64,000 bases of DNA from Bolinopsis microptera (Eukaryota > Ctenophora > Tentaculata > Lobata > Bolinopsidae): NCBI RefSeq assembly GCF_026151205.1, contig NC_087074.1:12009182-12073181 (forward strand), in the 5' to 3' direction. Numbering within the stretch: the stretch's first letter is position 1; the number at the start of each line of letters is the position of its first letter. Positions 52,801 through 62,059 of the stretch are shown piece by piece. A model generated the notes under the pieces. That model saw only the letters and a program-made list of their open reading frames with translations. It did not search any database and was not told the DNA's origin. Made by a program: the position numbers and the translations under genes.

Positions 52801-55800
52801 CAAATGAGTTGTCATGTAGTGCTTGATTACGTTGACTGCTGGACTTAGCTATACTGGGCACAACTGCTTTTTGACCATGTCTGAGAGTCGCCGAGAACTG
52901 GATACCAATATCATTAGGGCACTTGCAATGCAGAACTTTCCACATGTTGATGATTAAATACCGTTCTCTTCTTCTTTGCAATGACATCAGATCTAGGGCC
53001 TTTAATCGCAGTTATTATTCGCCAGAAATCGGGCCTCTATCTTCTTAGAACAAAGTTTAACCGCCGAAATTGTGCAACTAAAAACATGTATTGGATAGCA
53101 TCTGAAGTTGAAACAGGTGATTAAATATGGATGATCGACTCTAAAATTTTGAGCATTGTACGACGTTTATACCCAGTTCCAATGGTCCTAACTCTCCACG
53201 CTATTAGACTAAAAGTTGGGATACCAAAATATAAGCCACCTTTCACCAGGCTCAAAGGTCTCGGTGTGACACAGTCTTTGGTCTACAGCCACCTAGTATA
53301 ATGCACAAAGGACGTCCAATATTTGTAGGTGGCTTATAGATTATATGCGGTCATGATCAAATGAAAATTTCATGGATCACATGACAATCAAACCCAAAGA
53401 GGCTACAGTTGCAGGTAGGTAGTCTAAATCAGTCACGATAGAATAGTTCGGCTCGGAAAAGTAGGCTCACATCAAGCTTTGAGAAGGGTTCAAGGAAAAG
53501 AGGATTACATTAGAACGTCAAAACAAACAATTTTTTGTACGATGCAAGGACAGTTGTCAGCTCTGTCAATCTGTCATATTTTTATTTGTTTGCCTAACGA
53601 AATAGTACAACGTTTATGTTTTTGCAAACAACGCATAGCCTGCTTCGTTACCGTTTTTGAGAACCTTATATTTACAAGCGGGTACAATCATTTGCATTTG
53701 GACGATTTTTAACTTAGTGTGTACAATTTTGCATTTAGGATATACCAAGTATTCCCATCAATAGGGACAGAATTAACATCGGAAATTCGGATCATATATA
53801 CGATTTATTTCCTTCTACGTGTATGAAATACCCATTCCGAAAATACCGCTGTATTGACTTATAAAAGGATGACGCCGGTACACCTAAATGAAAATACCTG
53901 ATTGAATCACTCACGACTAATCCTTTTGTGGACCGATAATGCTAGTCACGTAGCTCACAGCTATCAAACTAAGGAAGTGCCAACTTGCGCCGCCTAAATG
54001 TCACATTTCAATCTCAAGAGAATAGCCTAATTCTTTTTACGGCTGGAGACATCCTTTCTATCTATATTCTATAAGCTCATTTTCCACAAGATACTGTTTA
54101 TGCAAGAGTACCTGAGTACATTGAATTTCTATGTTAGTAAAAAAATGAGGGATAATTTCATTTCATTTCAATGAGGGATAAATTAACTTTCATTTCATGG
54201 AAGTTGGGGGATCATCTTGGAGTTGGAGAGCGTCCAGAGGTGGTTTACCCGTCTGATTGACGAGGTGGGTACTCTTCCATACAGTCGTCGACTGGAAATC
54301 CTCAATTTAACAACGCTGGCAGAGCGGCGAAAATTAACTTTCATTTCATGACTGCATGGGGTGAGACAGGTTCGTACCCACTACTGATCGAAGTATTAAA
54401 ACTAAGTGTCAAATACTTCAAAAGGATAATGTGTCTTCCATCGTCTCAACTGGTGAAGGCTGCTATGACTGAGCAAGTAAACTTGCATCTTTCGTGGTAC
54501 TCTGGAATAGAAAACATCATCAAGTGCTTTAACAACATTGATCCTAGAACATATGCAAGGAACTCTTCGCTTTTACTCAATGCAACTGCGTTTGCAGACG
54601 CTTGCAGTCCAGACGAGCTGGTTAATAACTTTCAAAAGCTGTTTACAGACTCCTGGAGATCAAAGATTAACGAGAGCAGGAAACTCACTTTCTACAAGGA
54701 CGTCAAAACAGTCTTTGCATGGGAGCCTTACCTAGATTATGCACGAACTCTCGATGACAGAAGATCAACAGCTCAAATAAGGTGCAGTTCTCACAGACTC
54801 AGCATAGAAATTGGGAGATACGAAAACACACCTCTAGAGAGCAGAACTTGCACCTTTTGTGAACTGAAAGGATCAACCGGGATCATAGAGGATGAAACAC
54901 ACTTTCTCACTTCCTGCCCACAAGGGAAGGCTATCAGAGACAAGTTTACCAGAGCTAGTGAAAGCTTGGGAAACAGCAATGACAACGGACTGACCAACAT
55001 TGTCAACACTCTCTCTCGTACCCAAGATCTTTACGGTAACCTTAACGAGCAGGATGTGAACTTGATTAGACTTTCATGCTCAACCATCAGAGAAATGTAC
55101 AGTCTGAACCTCAAGCACAAAGACAGCCTTCGTGATGAAGATGGAAAGTAGTCCTTCAGCTCTTTTTTGCTTTTCTCGTTCTTCCTTTCCTTCTCCTCTT
55201 GCTTTGGATCTGTGACGGATGCTATGAGCGACTCTTGGGACTTTCCGTCCCTACATGGGCTTCCGGCCGTGCGTCCATGTAGGAACTGTGGGGCCTTCAG
55301 AGTGATAGGGTTACAATGGTTGTCAGTACAGCAATGGATCGCTCCATTGGCCCGACCTCCGAGACGGGGTATCCGAGAGGACCCTGGTCGTGACCAGCTC
55401 TGCACCAAAAGGTGTATTCTGGCGCCTGAAATCTTGGACCGTAGTCTGCGTACGGGGTAGACTGCCACGGACGATTATGTTACATGGGCCGCTCACTGCA
55501 TTCTGATTTTAGCCAGACCTCAGCAGGTGGTTTGTCTCCACTCTTGTTTCTTTTTTTCTTGTCCCCCTGCATCCTGTCCTTCCCCTTTGCTTCCCCCTCT
55601 TTCAGTCTTCATCTTCAGCATCAGCCTCATCAGTTTTAGTATTCAGAGCCACTTGCTCCTACAACCGTACCTTACTGGCTCACTGCATTTGGCCCAAACG
55701 GCATTTTAATTATCCGTTTTTTAACTTGCTTACTGTGCATTTCACTTTTTTGCCCTAGCGACTAGCGCGCGTTCGTGTTCCCGAGCCTGTCCTCTTATTC

Positions 55801-58800
55801 TCTCAGAACACCTCGGGTACACTTGTTCGTCCAAGTACCTAGTGGTAGACACTTTGACAGTCATCACACTGTTATGGATTTGGCACAGTTGACATGAAAA
55901 CTTTTTCTTATCAGTCATTATCATGTCACCCATCACAACATTTTGAACTTCGATAGTACCTCACATGAATTTATCGACAGTTAACTCTATTTCACTACGA
56001 CATACTTAACTTTGTCACACAGTATCATATTTTCATTAGACACCTACATTTTGAGAATCATTTAATTTTCGAATGGAATTTTACCGAATTAAAACCGAGT
56101 GTGTGTGTTTGAGCGATTTGTACAACATTTCTGTAATGTTTCAAATTATATTCAAATGTTCTAAAAAAATGTTTCATGGAAGTTGGGGGTCATCTTGGAG
56201 CTGGAGAGCGTCCAGAGGCGGTTTACCCGTCTGATTGACGAGGTGGGTACTCTTCCATACAGTCGTCGACTGGAAATCCTCAATTTAACAACGCTGGCAG
56301 AGCGTCGAATACGTGGGGACCTCATTGAATCTTTTAAAATGATAAGTGGTTTGGTCAATTACGGAGCTGGTTTGTTCAGTATGAGCAGATCTGGTCTTAA
56401 TGTGGTATCAAACAGTAGATGCAGTAAAAGTAGCAGTAGAATGAAGAAAGTCCACAGTTCTTTTCTTCCGGAGAGGGTGAGACCATATTGGAACAAACTC
56501 CCCTCGGATGTCAAGAATTGTGGGACAGTGTTAAGTTTTAAAATAAGATTAGAGGCTTTCAAAAAAGAGACTATTTTAAACGGATCTGTAAATGATAGTC
56601 ATTTTTGGTATGTTTCGGACGAAGTATTAGGAAAGATTGAGGGATTAAATTATGCTACTAATAAAGAGAAGCACAATGAATATCTTATGTGTAATCCTCA
56701 TGTTGCTAAAAAACGCTTTATCAACTTATATAGTAGTGGAAAGTATGTAAATTAGATTCATTTCAACTTGGTTGTTTAGGCCAATAGATTTTAGATAATT
56801 TTTAAACTTTAGTAGATATATTTTTGATGATGTGTGATGATGTTTGTGTCATTTTATTTTGATTTATGACTTGATTTTATTTAATAATTCGATAATGAGA
56901 AGCGGAAATTGACAGGACGCACTTTAGATTCATATATAGTGACTAGTTAAATTGTATTAATATAATAAATGCAAGGAATTATTTCAGTTTGGTTCAGTGT
57001 ACGAGATCGGTCATGTAATTAATTGAGTCATTTAATAATGATGTAATTAATGCTGGCCACGCGCGCGCGACCGGCAGTAGCTCGTAAATGAACACGATAA
57101 ATTAGATAAATAAATAAATAAAATTAAATTAAATTAAATAATATAAATACGCGCATGCATGAACGACTTAAGCAATGAAAACTTTAGACGGAATAATAGT
57201 TATCGCGCGTTCCTACAAGTGACATAAAGGGTTTGTTTTCTTTTGGGGCACTTTGGACCAGACGTCCTGTTTAACCAGATCACGATGATGCAATCTTCTA
57301 GAAAATATAACCTCGATCGCAATCCAATCTACATGAAAAGACGGAAACAGGAGGAACCTCGTAAAACTAAAATGGCGTTCAGAATTCTCGTTTGAGTGCG
57401 TAACTCACACTTAAATAGTTATGCAATATCTAATCGAATTGACAAGCACTACATTGAAGGCAAGGAATACATTATATCAGTTAATGGAAAGTAAACAAAC
57501 CGTTCGAATTGCTCTTTATATTGAACTCTTCTTTTCTTCGAGTTTCCAGAGCCGTGGTCAGTTCCTTTTTATATCTTTTCAGCTGGTCACTTTTGGTGTA
57601 AGCTTCGAAGAAAAACTGAAAATTGATACTCAATAACGAGGTGCACGGGACATTGGGAACCGTGTTTGTATTTAATATAATTAGGACCACTTCCAGCACA
57701 TGTTAGAACAATGTAGGATATGCAAGTGTACGTTACCAAGTATTACTGTAAATATAATACACATGCTCTGATACATTTAATTGTACAATATCCTGTTAGC
57801 AAGATAACTGTGATCCAGGATCATAGGGAAATATTATCTAATATCTACGGAAACAGGACACTGATTGAGAGATGAACCATGTTTGCTTTGACACGTGCAG
57901 TAATTCTGGGAGCTAACTGGTGAATTGCTATCACGTGTCAAAAACATTTGTAGAACAAGTTGTTCAAAGTCTAGTTCAGCTCCACGCCAGTATCCAGATG
58001 TTTTACATTAACAATATCATCTATTACAACGAACCTTATCCATGTAATGATAACAGTATTGTTGTGCTATCATGAACGCGTCAGGTGTAATAATACCATC
58101 GTCTGGAGATATACTGCTCTCCACAATACCTCGTATTATACGACCGTAGTTAACTGGTTTTCTGGCCTGGTGAGGTTTAAGTTAGTGTGATAAGTTAGTT
58201 AATGTTGTTGTGTAAAACTTCAAAATCTAAACAAACTCGTCTCAAGGGATCATGACACATCTGCCAAAAAGAATAAAAAACTAAATTAGAAGTTAATTAA
58301 TAATAATAACCTGTAAAGAGAGGTAAGTTTCATAGAGCGCAATAGCATCATCTCCCACATCCTCCATCTTACACCCTCCCTCCGTCCCACTCCGCCTCAA
58401 ATGCTCCTGGAATGCCTCTACAGAAACCCAAAACAGCACATGGTTCTCATGACTCTTCTGTTCCAGATACTCCATGAAGTGTGTTATACTTTCTTCACAC
58501 AGCAGTATATCTGCTAAACACACATTCTTGCGCAGCACCTCCAGCTGGTACGCCGCGCAGTATGAAGATCTGCGGAATTTAGGTACGAAAGATTCTCCTA
58601 AAACGTGTCTCACGTGATTTACTGCAGCGTCAAAACATCTGTAATCTATACTGCCATCCTCTGTAGATATCTGGTTCTCAACACCAATCCTGATGTTTTC
58701 AGGCAGGGCTATGGGGTGCGGCGCGTTCATTGAGATGAACTTCACGTAGATGTCAAGCGCATCGTTTTGCAGGCTTGATTTAATGGTTTGGGTAGGGCTG

Positions 58801-59505
58801 TTGGGAAACGAGAAACCTGAGTTTGGGATGTCTTTGTTGGCGATCTCTCTGAATGAATCACACGCGAAGAGGAAGTGCAGTAACCGTATACTTTTACAGT
58901 ACTCTAGATACTGAAAGATTATGCATTTATAGTAATAGTATATATATTTATAGTAATAATATGTATTTATAGTATTATTTAGTCTACTTTTCATAAGTTA
59001 GATAACTTACATAATAATTGAGTGTATTTAAATAGCGTGTATTCGTAGAGTGCTAAGATGTACATTCTACAGGATTCTTTAACAATATATATGTCGGTTA
59101 GATTCATACCACTGAACTGTTAAGATACATTACTATATAACTACATTTGTTAAGATACATTACTATGTTACTACATTGTGAGGTTACTAAAGTGATCAAT
59201 ATCATATTACAGTGCACTATTAAAGTCTATTTATACATATGTACTATAAAAAGTTACAAGATACGGCACATGAAAACACGTACAAACTTCATTGAGACTC
59301 ACAAAGTTACTACTAACGTTAAGTTAACTTGTCCCCACCTGTATAAAATAAGGTAAGCAGTGCAGAGCACTGAGACACTCAGTCAGGCGAGGTTTGAGGT
59401 TTGAGGCAGGAGGGTAGGGTGCGGCAGACACGTGGATCTGTTTAGCTGACATTGGCTGCGGATCAAGTTCACTGAAGGAGGGTGCTTGGATACATTCCTC
59501 TGGCA
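43687..59505 (-). CDS. AKAP10: A-kinase anchoring protein 10 (D-AKAP2) orthologue, 5'-partial
   Basis: Seven exons join in phase: 59505-59339, 58910-58311, 58166-58035, 57615-57501, 47689-47411, 44957-44802, 43844-43687. They give 534 residues plus stop. AKAP10 tethers PKA regulatory subunits and carries two RGS-homology domains. Here LPYFIQ followed by YLEYCKSIRLLHFLFACDSF opens the first RGS domain. ADILLCEESITHFMEYLEQK opens the second, which continues through the next two exons to SDQLKRYKKEL. A Ser/Pro-rich linker follows. The last exon has EEDAVAQAKSIVADVMNL, matching the family's PKA-binding amphipathic helix (EELAxxIAKxIVxDIM). The human protein is 662 residues, so the N-terminus lies beyond the window. 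The C-terminus ends LLSQDD, not the vertebrate PDZ-binding TKL. Possible extra exons between 57501 and 47689 cannot be excluded, although the phases join directly. Confidence 0.9.
44187..44839 (-). repeat. 40-bp minisatellite, 16 units, each carrying a 5' splice-donor sequence
   Basis: On the minus strand the unit is AGGACAAACATTTACTTAGT then TCTCCGCCTAAAGGTGAGTC. The array begins inside the AKAP10 penultimate exon and runs about 600 bp into its last intron. All 16 units hold (A/C)AAG|GT at the same place. Fifteen read GTGAGT or GTGAGC and one (near 44432) reads GTTAGC. One unit has a 7-bp insertion (around 44701-44707). Units differ by a few substitutions, so the array is not a trivial assembly duplication. 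The donor that keeps the frame is the first one, between 44802 and 44801. Confidence 0.93.
44802..44957 (-). CDS. AKAP10: AKAP10 penultimate exon
   Basis: Acceptor TTCCCCAG|AT and donor CAAG|GTGAGC. It starts and ends in phase 1. It encodes an acidic segment (DLLDDSKFWTIPDTDYTMSEVDEWGVYS) that aligns loosely with the AKAP10 region just before the PKA-binding helix. Its last 12 or so codons (QDKHLLSSPPQ) are the first unit of the adjoining minisatellite, so repeat sequence has become coding. Confidence 0.85.
44958..47410 (-). other. AKAP10 intron
   Basis: 2.45 kb, AT-rich. The stretch 46500-47130 contains scattered CGAACTCGAGTACGTG/TTCGACA-type repeats. I see no transposon protein or further exon. 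Confidence 0.6.
47411..47689 (-). CDS. AKAP10: AKAP10 exon: Ser/Pro-rich linker
   Basis: Acceptor TTTGTTTCAG|TG and donor GAAG|GTGAGT, 279 bp, phase 1 at both ends. It encodes a low-complexity Ser/Pro/Lys-rich region (PRSLSSPSPDS, SSHKSSPFSSKTSSP) with many SP and TP sites that could be phosphorylated. It matches in position the variable linker between the second RGS domain and the C-terminal helix. Confidence 0.82.
49680..50253. mobile_element. TTAA-flanked foldback MITE, 574 bp
   Basis: Two arms of about 215-220 bp are inverted copies. The left begins GGCCAG and a G tract, then AAAGTCGATTTTCCAGTTTT; the right mirrors it and ends CTGGCC. Both ends are bordered by TTAA (49676-49679 and 50254-50257), the target duplication of piggyBac and Kolobok elements. 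The arms differ at several sites and near the G/C tract. The interior (about 49895-50040) is short and has no transposase. It is a non-autonomous element of a TTAA-type superfamily. Confidence 0.85.
51351..51590 (+). repeat. 43-bp minisatellite with tRNA A-box-like unit, 5.6 copies
   Basis: Units start at 51351, 51394, 51437, 51480, 51522 and 51565. The consensus contains GGGGGAGTGGCTCAGTAGCA then GTGTGTTAGA, which resembles the D-arm/A-box half of a tRNA (TGGCTCAGTGGTAGCGTG). No B-box or full tRNA fold is present. It probably arose by tandem amplification of a tRNA-derived SINE head or a chance A-box. Confidence 0.85.
52577..52987 (-). pseudogene. LINE reverse-transcriptase ORF, C-terminal fragment
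   Basis: The frame reads SLQRRRERYLIINMWKVLHC, later SFAVTGPRLWNVIP and PDEPPAPGY, a signature of the post-RT C-terminus of CR1/L2/jockey-type non-LTR retrotransposons. The match continues upstream as RLKALDL and is then broken by a frameshift near 53010. The RT core and endonuclease are absent, as in a 5'-truncated insertion. It lies in an AKAP10 intron, in the same orientation as the gene. Confidence 0.85.
54200..54329 (+). mobile_element. 130-bp LINE fragment flanked by a 20-bp direct repeat
   Basis: The sequence from GAAGTTGGGGG to GGCAGAGCGGCG matches the start of the LINE remnant at 56177 with few differences. It is bordered by AAATTAACTTTCATTTCATG at 54180-54199 and again at 54331-54350. 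It lacks the LINE 3' end, which is unusual for target-primed insertion. Confidence 0.8.
54348..55151 (+). pseudogene. Non-LTR retrotransposon ORF, C-terminal fragment
   Basis: 267 open codons. The first part, WGETGSYPLLIEVLKLSVKYFKRI, and the later CTFCELKGSTGIIEDETHFLTSCP (split here as C-x2-C, then IEDETHFL, then C) are typical of the region after the RT in many invertebrate LINEs. That region ends with an HCCC-like Cys/His knuckle. The RT core upstream is missing. The frame stops at TAG and is followed by a T-rich 3' region. Confidence 0.85.
55152..55520 (+). mobile_element. Probable 3' UTR of the LINE fragment
   Basis: It starts with a pyrimidine-rich stretch (CTCTTTTTTGCTTTTCTCGT) after the ORF stop, then GC-richer sequence with CTCACTGCATTCTGATTTTAGCC at its end. 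This resembles a LINE tail and not a host gene. The 97-codon frame here has no domain. Confidence 0.5.
56171..56755 (+). pseudogene. CR1/L2-type LINE ORF2, C-terminal fragment
   Basis: From 56171 the frame reads LGVILELESVQRRFTRLI, then LTTLAERRIRGDLIESFKMI, and SFLPERVRPYWNKLP, the conserved C-terminal signature of CR1/L2-like reverse transcriptases. It ends at TAG (56753-56755). The RT core is absent, so this is a 5'-truncated copy. Its 5' edge (TTTCATGGAAGTTGGGG) coincides with that of the 130-bp fragment at 54200. An AT-rich tail follows. Confidence 0.88.
57501..57615 (-). CDS. AKAP10: AKAP10 exon: end of second RGS domain
   Basis: Acceptor CAATTTTCAG|TTT and donor AACG|GTTTGT. It starts in phase 0 and ends in phase 1. 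It encodes FFFEAYTKSDQLKRYKKELT and a charged tail (ETRRKEEFNIKSNSN), matching the last RGS helix of AKAP10 (FLxxFLxSxxYxKYLxxL). Confidence 0.85.
58035..58166 (-). CDS. AKAP10: AKAP10 exon: middle of second RGS domain
   Basis: Acceptor CCTCACCAG|GCC and donor AAG|GTTCGT, 132 bp, phase 0. It encodes ARKPVNYGRIIRGIVESSIS, then PDAFMIAQQYCYHYMDK, co-linear with the AKAP10 RGS segment following SLQ (IES-x-I, then the helix ending xxMEK). Confidence 0.9.
58311..58910 (-). CDS. AKAP10: AKAP10 exon: first RGS domain and start of second
   Basis: Acceptor AATCTTTCAG|TAT and donor CTTTACAG|GTTATT (a weak donor after the GT), 600 bp, phase 0. It encodes YLEYCKSIRLLHFLFACDSF, a linker, ALDIYVKFISMNAPHPIALP, then FVPKFRRSSYCAAYQLEVL closing RGS-A. 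RGS-B begins at ADILLCEESITHFMEYLEQK and continues with HVLFWVSVEAFQEHL. The open frame continues past 58910 into the Tyr-rich intron, which should not be taken as coding. Confidence 0.92.
59339..59505 (-). CDS. AKAP10: AKAP10 exon: start of first RGS domain
   Basis: Acceptor CCCCTCTCAG|TG and donor ATACAG|GTGGGG, 167 bp, starts in phase 1 and ends in phase 0. It encodes PEECIQAPSFSELDPQPMS, a low-complexity linker, and LTECLSALHCLPYFIQ, the conserved entry into the first RGS domain. A 3.69-kb transposon insertion begins 36 bp upstream of this acceptor. Confidence 0.85.
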
Positions 59506-59532
59506 CTGAGAGGGGGGAGGCGGTTATTGAGA

Positions 59533-59541
59533 CTGGTAAAT
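59533..59541. repeat. Target-site duplication, left copy (CTGGTAAAT)
   Basis: Identical to 63233-63241 and directly abuts the element end TAGGGCC. Confidence 0.9.
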
Positions 59542-60279
59542 TAGGGCCTGTCGTGATATCATGGATCGCTTAGGTTCCACCAGGATCTGGTAGTCCTCAT
59601 AATTCTGCGGCCTCTATGTGTCGTCATCTCGCACAACTCTTTAAGAATCTTGTGGATTTGGCATGTGAAAATTTGCAGCCTTCCAGACATAGATTGGGTT
59701 AACGAGGTGTCGTACGTCACCTCAAGATCGGGTGACAGGGGGCTGACCAGGCCAGAACCCAATTGATTGGGCCTGAGGTCACGTGATTATGAGCCTGAGG
59801 TCACGTGACTATGACGTCACCAGACCTTCCTCTCCGTTTCCCGCTCATTGGACCAGGTGAGCTTGCATGCATGTGAATGTGGGTGTAAGTATAGCTGTAC
59901 TGTAGTTTATACCTAATTAAACCCCTATAGAAACCGACAATTTATTTTCTGGCAGAAAGCTAGAAATTTACCAAAATATCGTCATTGTTTTAAATTTATT
60001 TTGATGACCATTCCTGACCTAAAATCGCACGAGAAATCGATTAAACTTGGTTTCAGAACTCAACAATGCTTCCTTATGCCTCAAAATCCATGTTTTATCG
60101 ATACAATCAACATATCGATCCTGTAGTTCAACTTATTACTTAAAGGGTTCAAGTATAGTTACGCGGTAGACAAACTAAAACAAAATTGTAGGTTTATAAC
60201 CTACCAGGACGTGTGCCGAGTTAAGCTCGAGTCGAAGGTAATATTTGGAACAAATATTTTACGAGTATCACCCGTTAAA
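59542..60279. repeat. Left terminal inverted repeat (738 bp)
   Basis: Inverse of 62495-63232, ending inward at CACCCGTTAAA. On the minus strand it carries a 67-codon open frame (59559-59762) beginning MGSGLVSPLSPDLEVTYD, identical to the one in the right repeat. It includes two tandem copies of GCCTGAGGTCACGTGA (about 59770-59807). Confidence 0.92.
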
Positions 60280-60481
60280 TAAACTTATATGTATAAAAAC
60301 CTTGTGTTATGTGGCAGTTGTATTGCAATTTGTGCAATTTCAGTTGGGCAGCTTTTTTAAAGTGTCTGTTATTTCAATTTTCGTAAACCTACTACCTGGG
60401 AATGTAATGAAATAAAAAGGTGACCATCTTTGGTTATTACTAGCACTTTGCAAATCCAGCAGATCTACTTTCGTAATCTCA

Positions 60482-61377
60482 AGATTACGCAACCTACATC
60501 CTAGATGGCCTCAACTTTACGGACAACCTAAGATACACAAACCCGGCGCACCTATCCGTCCCGTAGTCAGCTTCTACAACACCCCCCTCCAAGCCCTCCA
60601 CAAAGTCCTCGCATCTTTCCTCAAACCCCTAGCCCAGAACCCCTTACGCCTCAAAGACTCTTCCGACTTCAAACATCGCTTCGACTCCTCTCTCAATCCC
60701 TCCTTCCACTACCACGCCTCCTTAGACGTCCAATCCTTGTACACCTCCTGTGACATGCGCCTAGCCCTCAAAACTGTCATCTCCTCCTTTGAACAGAACC
60801 CCTCTCGTCTTCCCTCCAATTTCACCACCACCACCATAGGCTCCCTTATCAACTTTTGCCTTGACAACTCATACTTTGAATTCAACGGCTCCTTCTACTC
60901 CCAAGACGAAGGTGGTACAATGGGATCCCCCCTCATTGTTGAACTAGCTGAAATCCGCCTTGCTGAAATCGAGACCTTAGCTTTATCCTCATGTCCTGAC
61001 CCTCCGAACACTTACTCCCATTTCGTTGACGACGGCCTTGGATCTGTTACAGACTCAACAACGCCATCGACGAATCCACAGACAGAATCAAATCAGCCCC
61101 TGCACATCATGCCCTGACCACCGGCCACACCATCTCCTGGAACAACATCGAAGTCCTCAAATCCCTCACCTCACGCTCCCAACTTGACCTCACAGAACAC
61201 GCAGCTATACAAATACGACAACCAGCTATGAACAGAACAGACCGCGCACCCAAATGTAGTTCCCTCTGGGACCCCATTCTTCCTAAAATTGCCAAATCCT
61301 TAAAGACTAAATTTTTATTGACATTGTACTGTAATTTTCACTTTCCCACCCACACCTCCCCCACCCTCCATCCCTGA
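60482..61377 (+). pseudogene. Penelope-like element: RT fragment joined to C-terminal GIY-YIG endonuclease
   Basis: One frame (to 61117) reads PQLYGQPKIHKPGAPIRPVV, LDVQSLYT, FNGSFYSQDEGGTMGSPL and HFVDDGL, the ordered RT motifs of Penelope-like elements. After VDDGL the homology jumps to another frame (61042-61377). That frame reads SAPAHHALTTGHTISWNN, then PAMNRTD and SSLWDPIL, the C-terminal half of the PLE GIY-YIG endonuclease. The RT thumb and the GIY-YIG core are missing, so an internal deletion of several hundred bases with a frame change has occurred. The N-terminal RT part is absent too. It is a dead copy carried inside the TIR element, C-rich on this strand unlike its surroundings. 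Confidence 0.88.
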
Positions 61378-61897
61378 CACCACTCAATCACATATAAGCA
61401 TTGTCCACCACATCACATTCAGCTGAAGACGATTAACACATGTTTAATGTTTATTGAAAGCTTCTACAAGTTAAATCATCGTATCTCTTATATGTTTTTA
61501 ACCCAACTCCACTCACTACTTTCGTAAAATATTTTGTTAACGATTTCTAATATAATTCAAGTTGCGCTGGTGAGGCTAAATGCTAAAAGTGAGTCGGCGA
61601 TTGGTACAGTATAAATGGAAAAGACAACTACTTTTTATATTAATATAATGTTTTATTTTATAAGGTTATTTATGAATTTATTCGAGAAATAATCTGGAAG
61701 TATTATCGGCATCTTTTCACACATATATATATTATATGACTACGAGCACATACACAGTGGCCAATAAGCTGTACACAGCAGGGTTTTAGCGTAATAATCG
61801 ATCTTTTAGAATGTTCTAGTATGAGTGTAGAATAGCCATAAGAGCTGAGTGTAAGATTAGGTAGGATTAGTGTATAGCTTTTGGATGGTTTTGCGGA

Positions 61898-62059
61898 ATG
61901 CCTCTCAAAACAGCATTTGTTAACAACAACCAAGCTGTTGAGAGGCAAGTGGCGCTTATGTCAACCTGTGGTAAGAAGGTGGTAGGGGAGGATAGGAAAT
62001 CTGGGCAACAAATTGCTGTCGCAGAGCACAGACAGCAAACGAAAAAGCAGAAGAAGTGA
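61898..62059 (+). CDS. Small Lys-rich open frame inside the TIR element (unknown)
   Basis: ATG-initiated 53 codons, MPLKTAFVNNNQAVERQVAL to a tail KKQKK and TGA. It is open upstream to a TAG about 30 bases before the ATG. It could be the last exon or remnant of an element-encoded protein, but I recognise no family. Coding status is uncertain. Confidence 0.25.
   Translation: MPLKTAFVNNNQAVERQVALMSTCGKKVVGEDRKSGQQIAVAEHRQQTKKQKK

Larger units (their letters stand above)
47690..57500 (-). other. Large AKAP10 intron filled with transposon remains
   Basis: 9.8 kb between phase-compatible exons. It contains a diverged roughly 160-bp duplication near 48130-48420, a TTAA-flanked foldback element (49680-50253), a tRNA A-box-like minisatellite (51351-51590), a LINE end on the minus strand (52577-52987), LINE fragments on the plus strand (54200-55520 and 56171-56755), and an AAAT/AAATT tract at about 57100-57140. 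Confidence 0.65.

Noticed and set aside
55167..55468. Open frames of 97 and 145 codons on opposite strands
   Set aside because: They lie in the probable LINE 3' region, with no domain and no splice support.
57841..57945. Minus-strand segment (ITARVKANMVHLSIS) first considered as the missing RGS-B exon
   Set aside because: Lacks a convincing acceptor and aligns poorly. The exon at 58035-58166 fits with correct phase and clear homology.
58911..58994. Extension of the AKAP10 RGS exon with a Tyr/Lys-rich start
   Set aside because: A consensus acceptor (AATCTTTCAG) at 58911 and the phase-0 match to the LPYFIQ exon show this is intron. The Tyr-rich part is an AT repeat.
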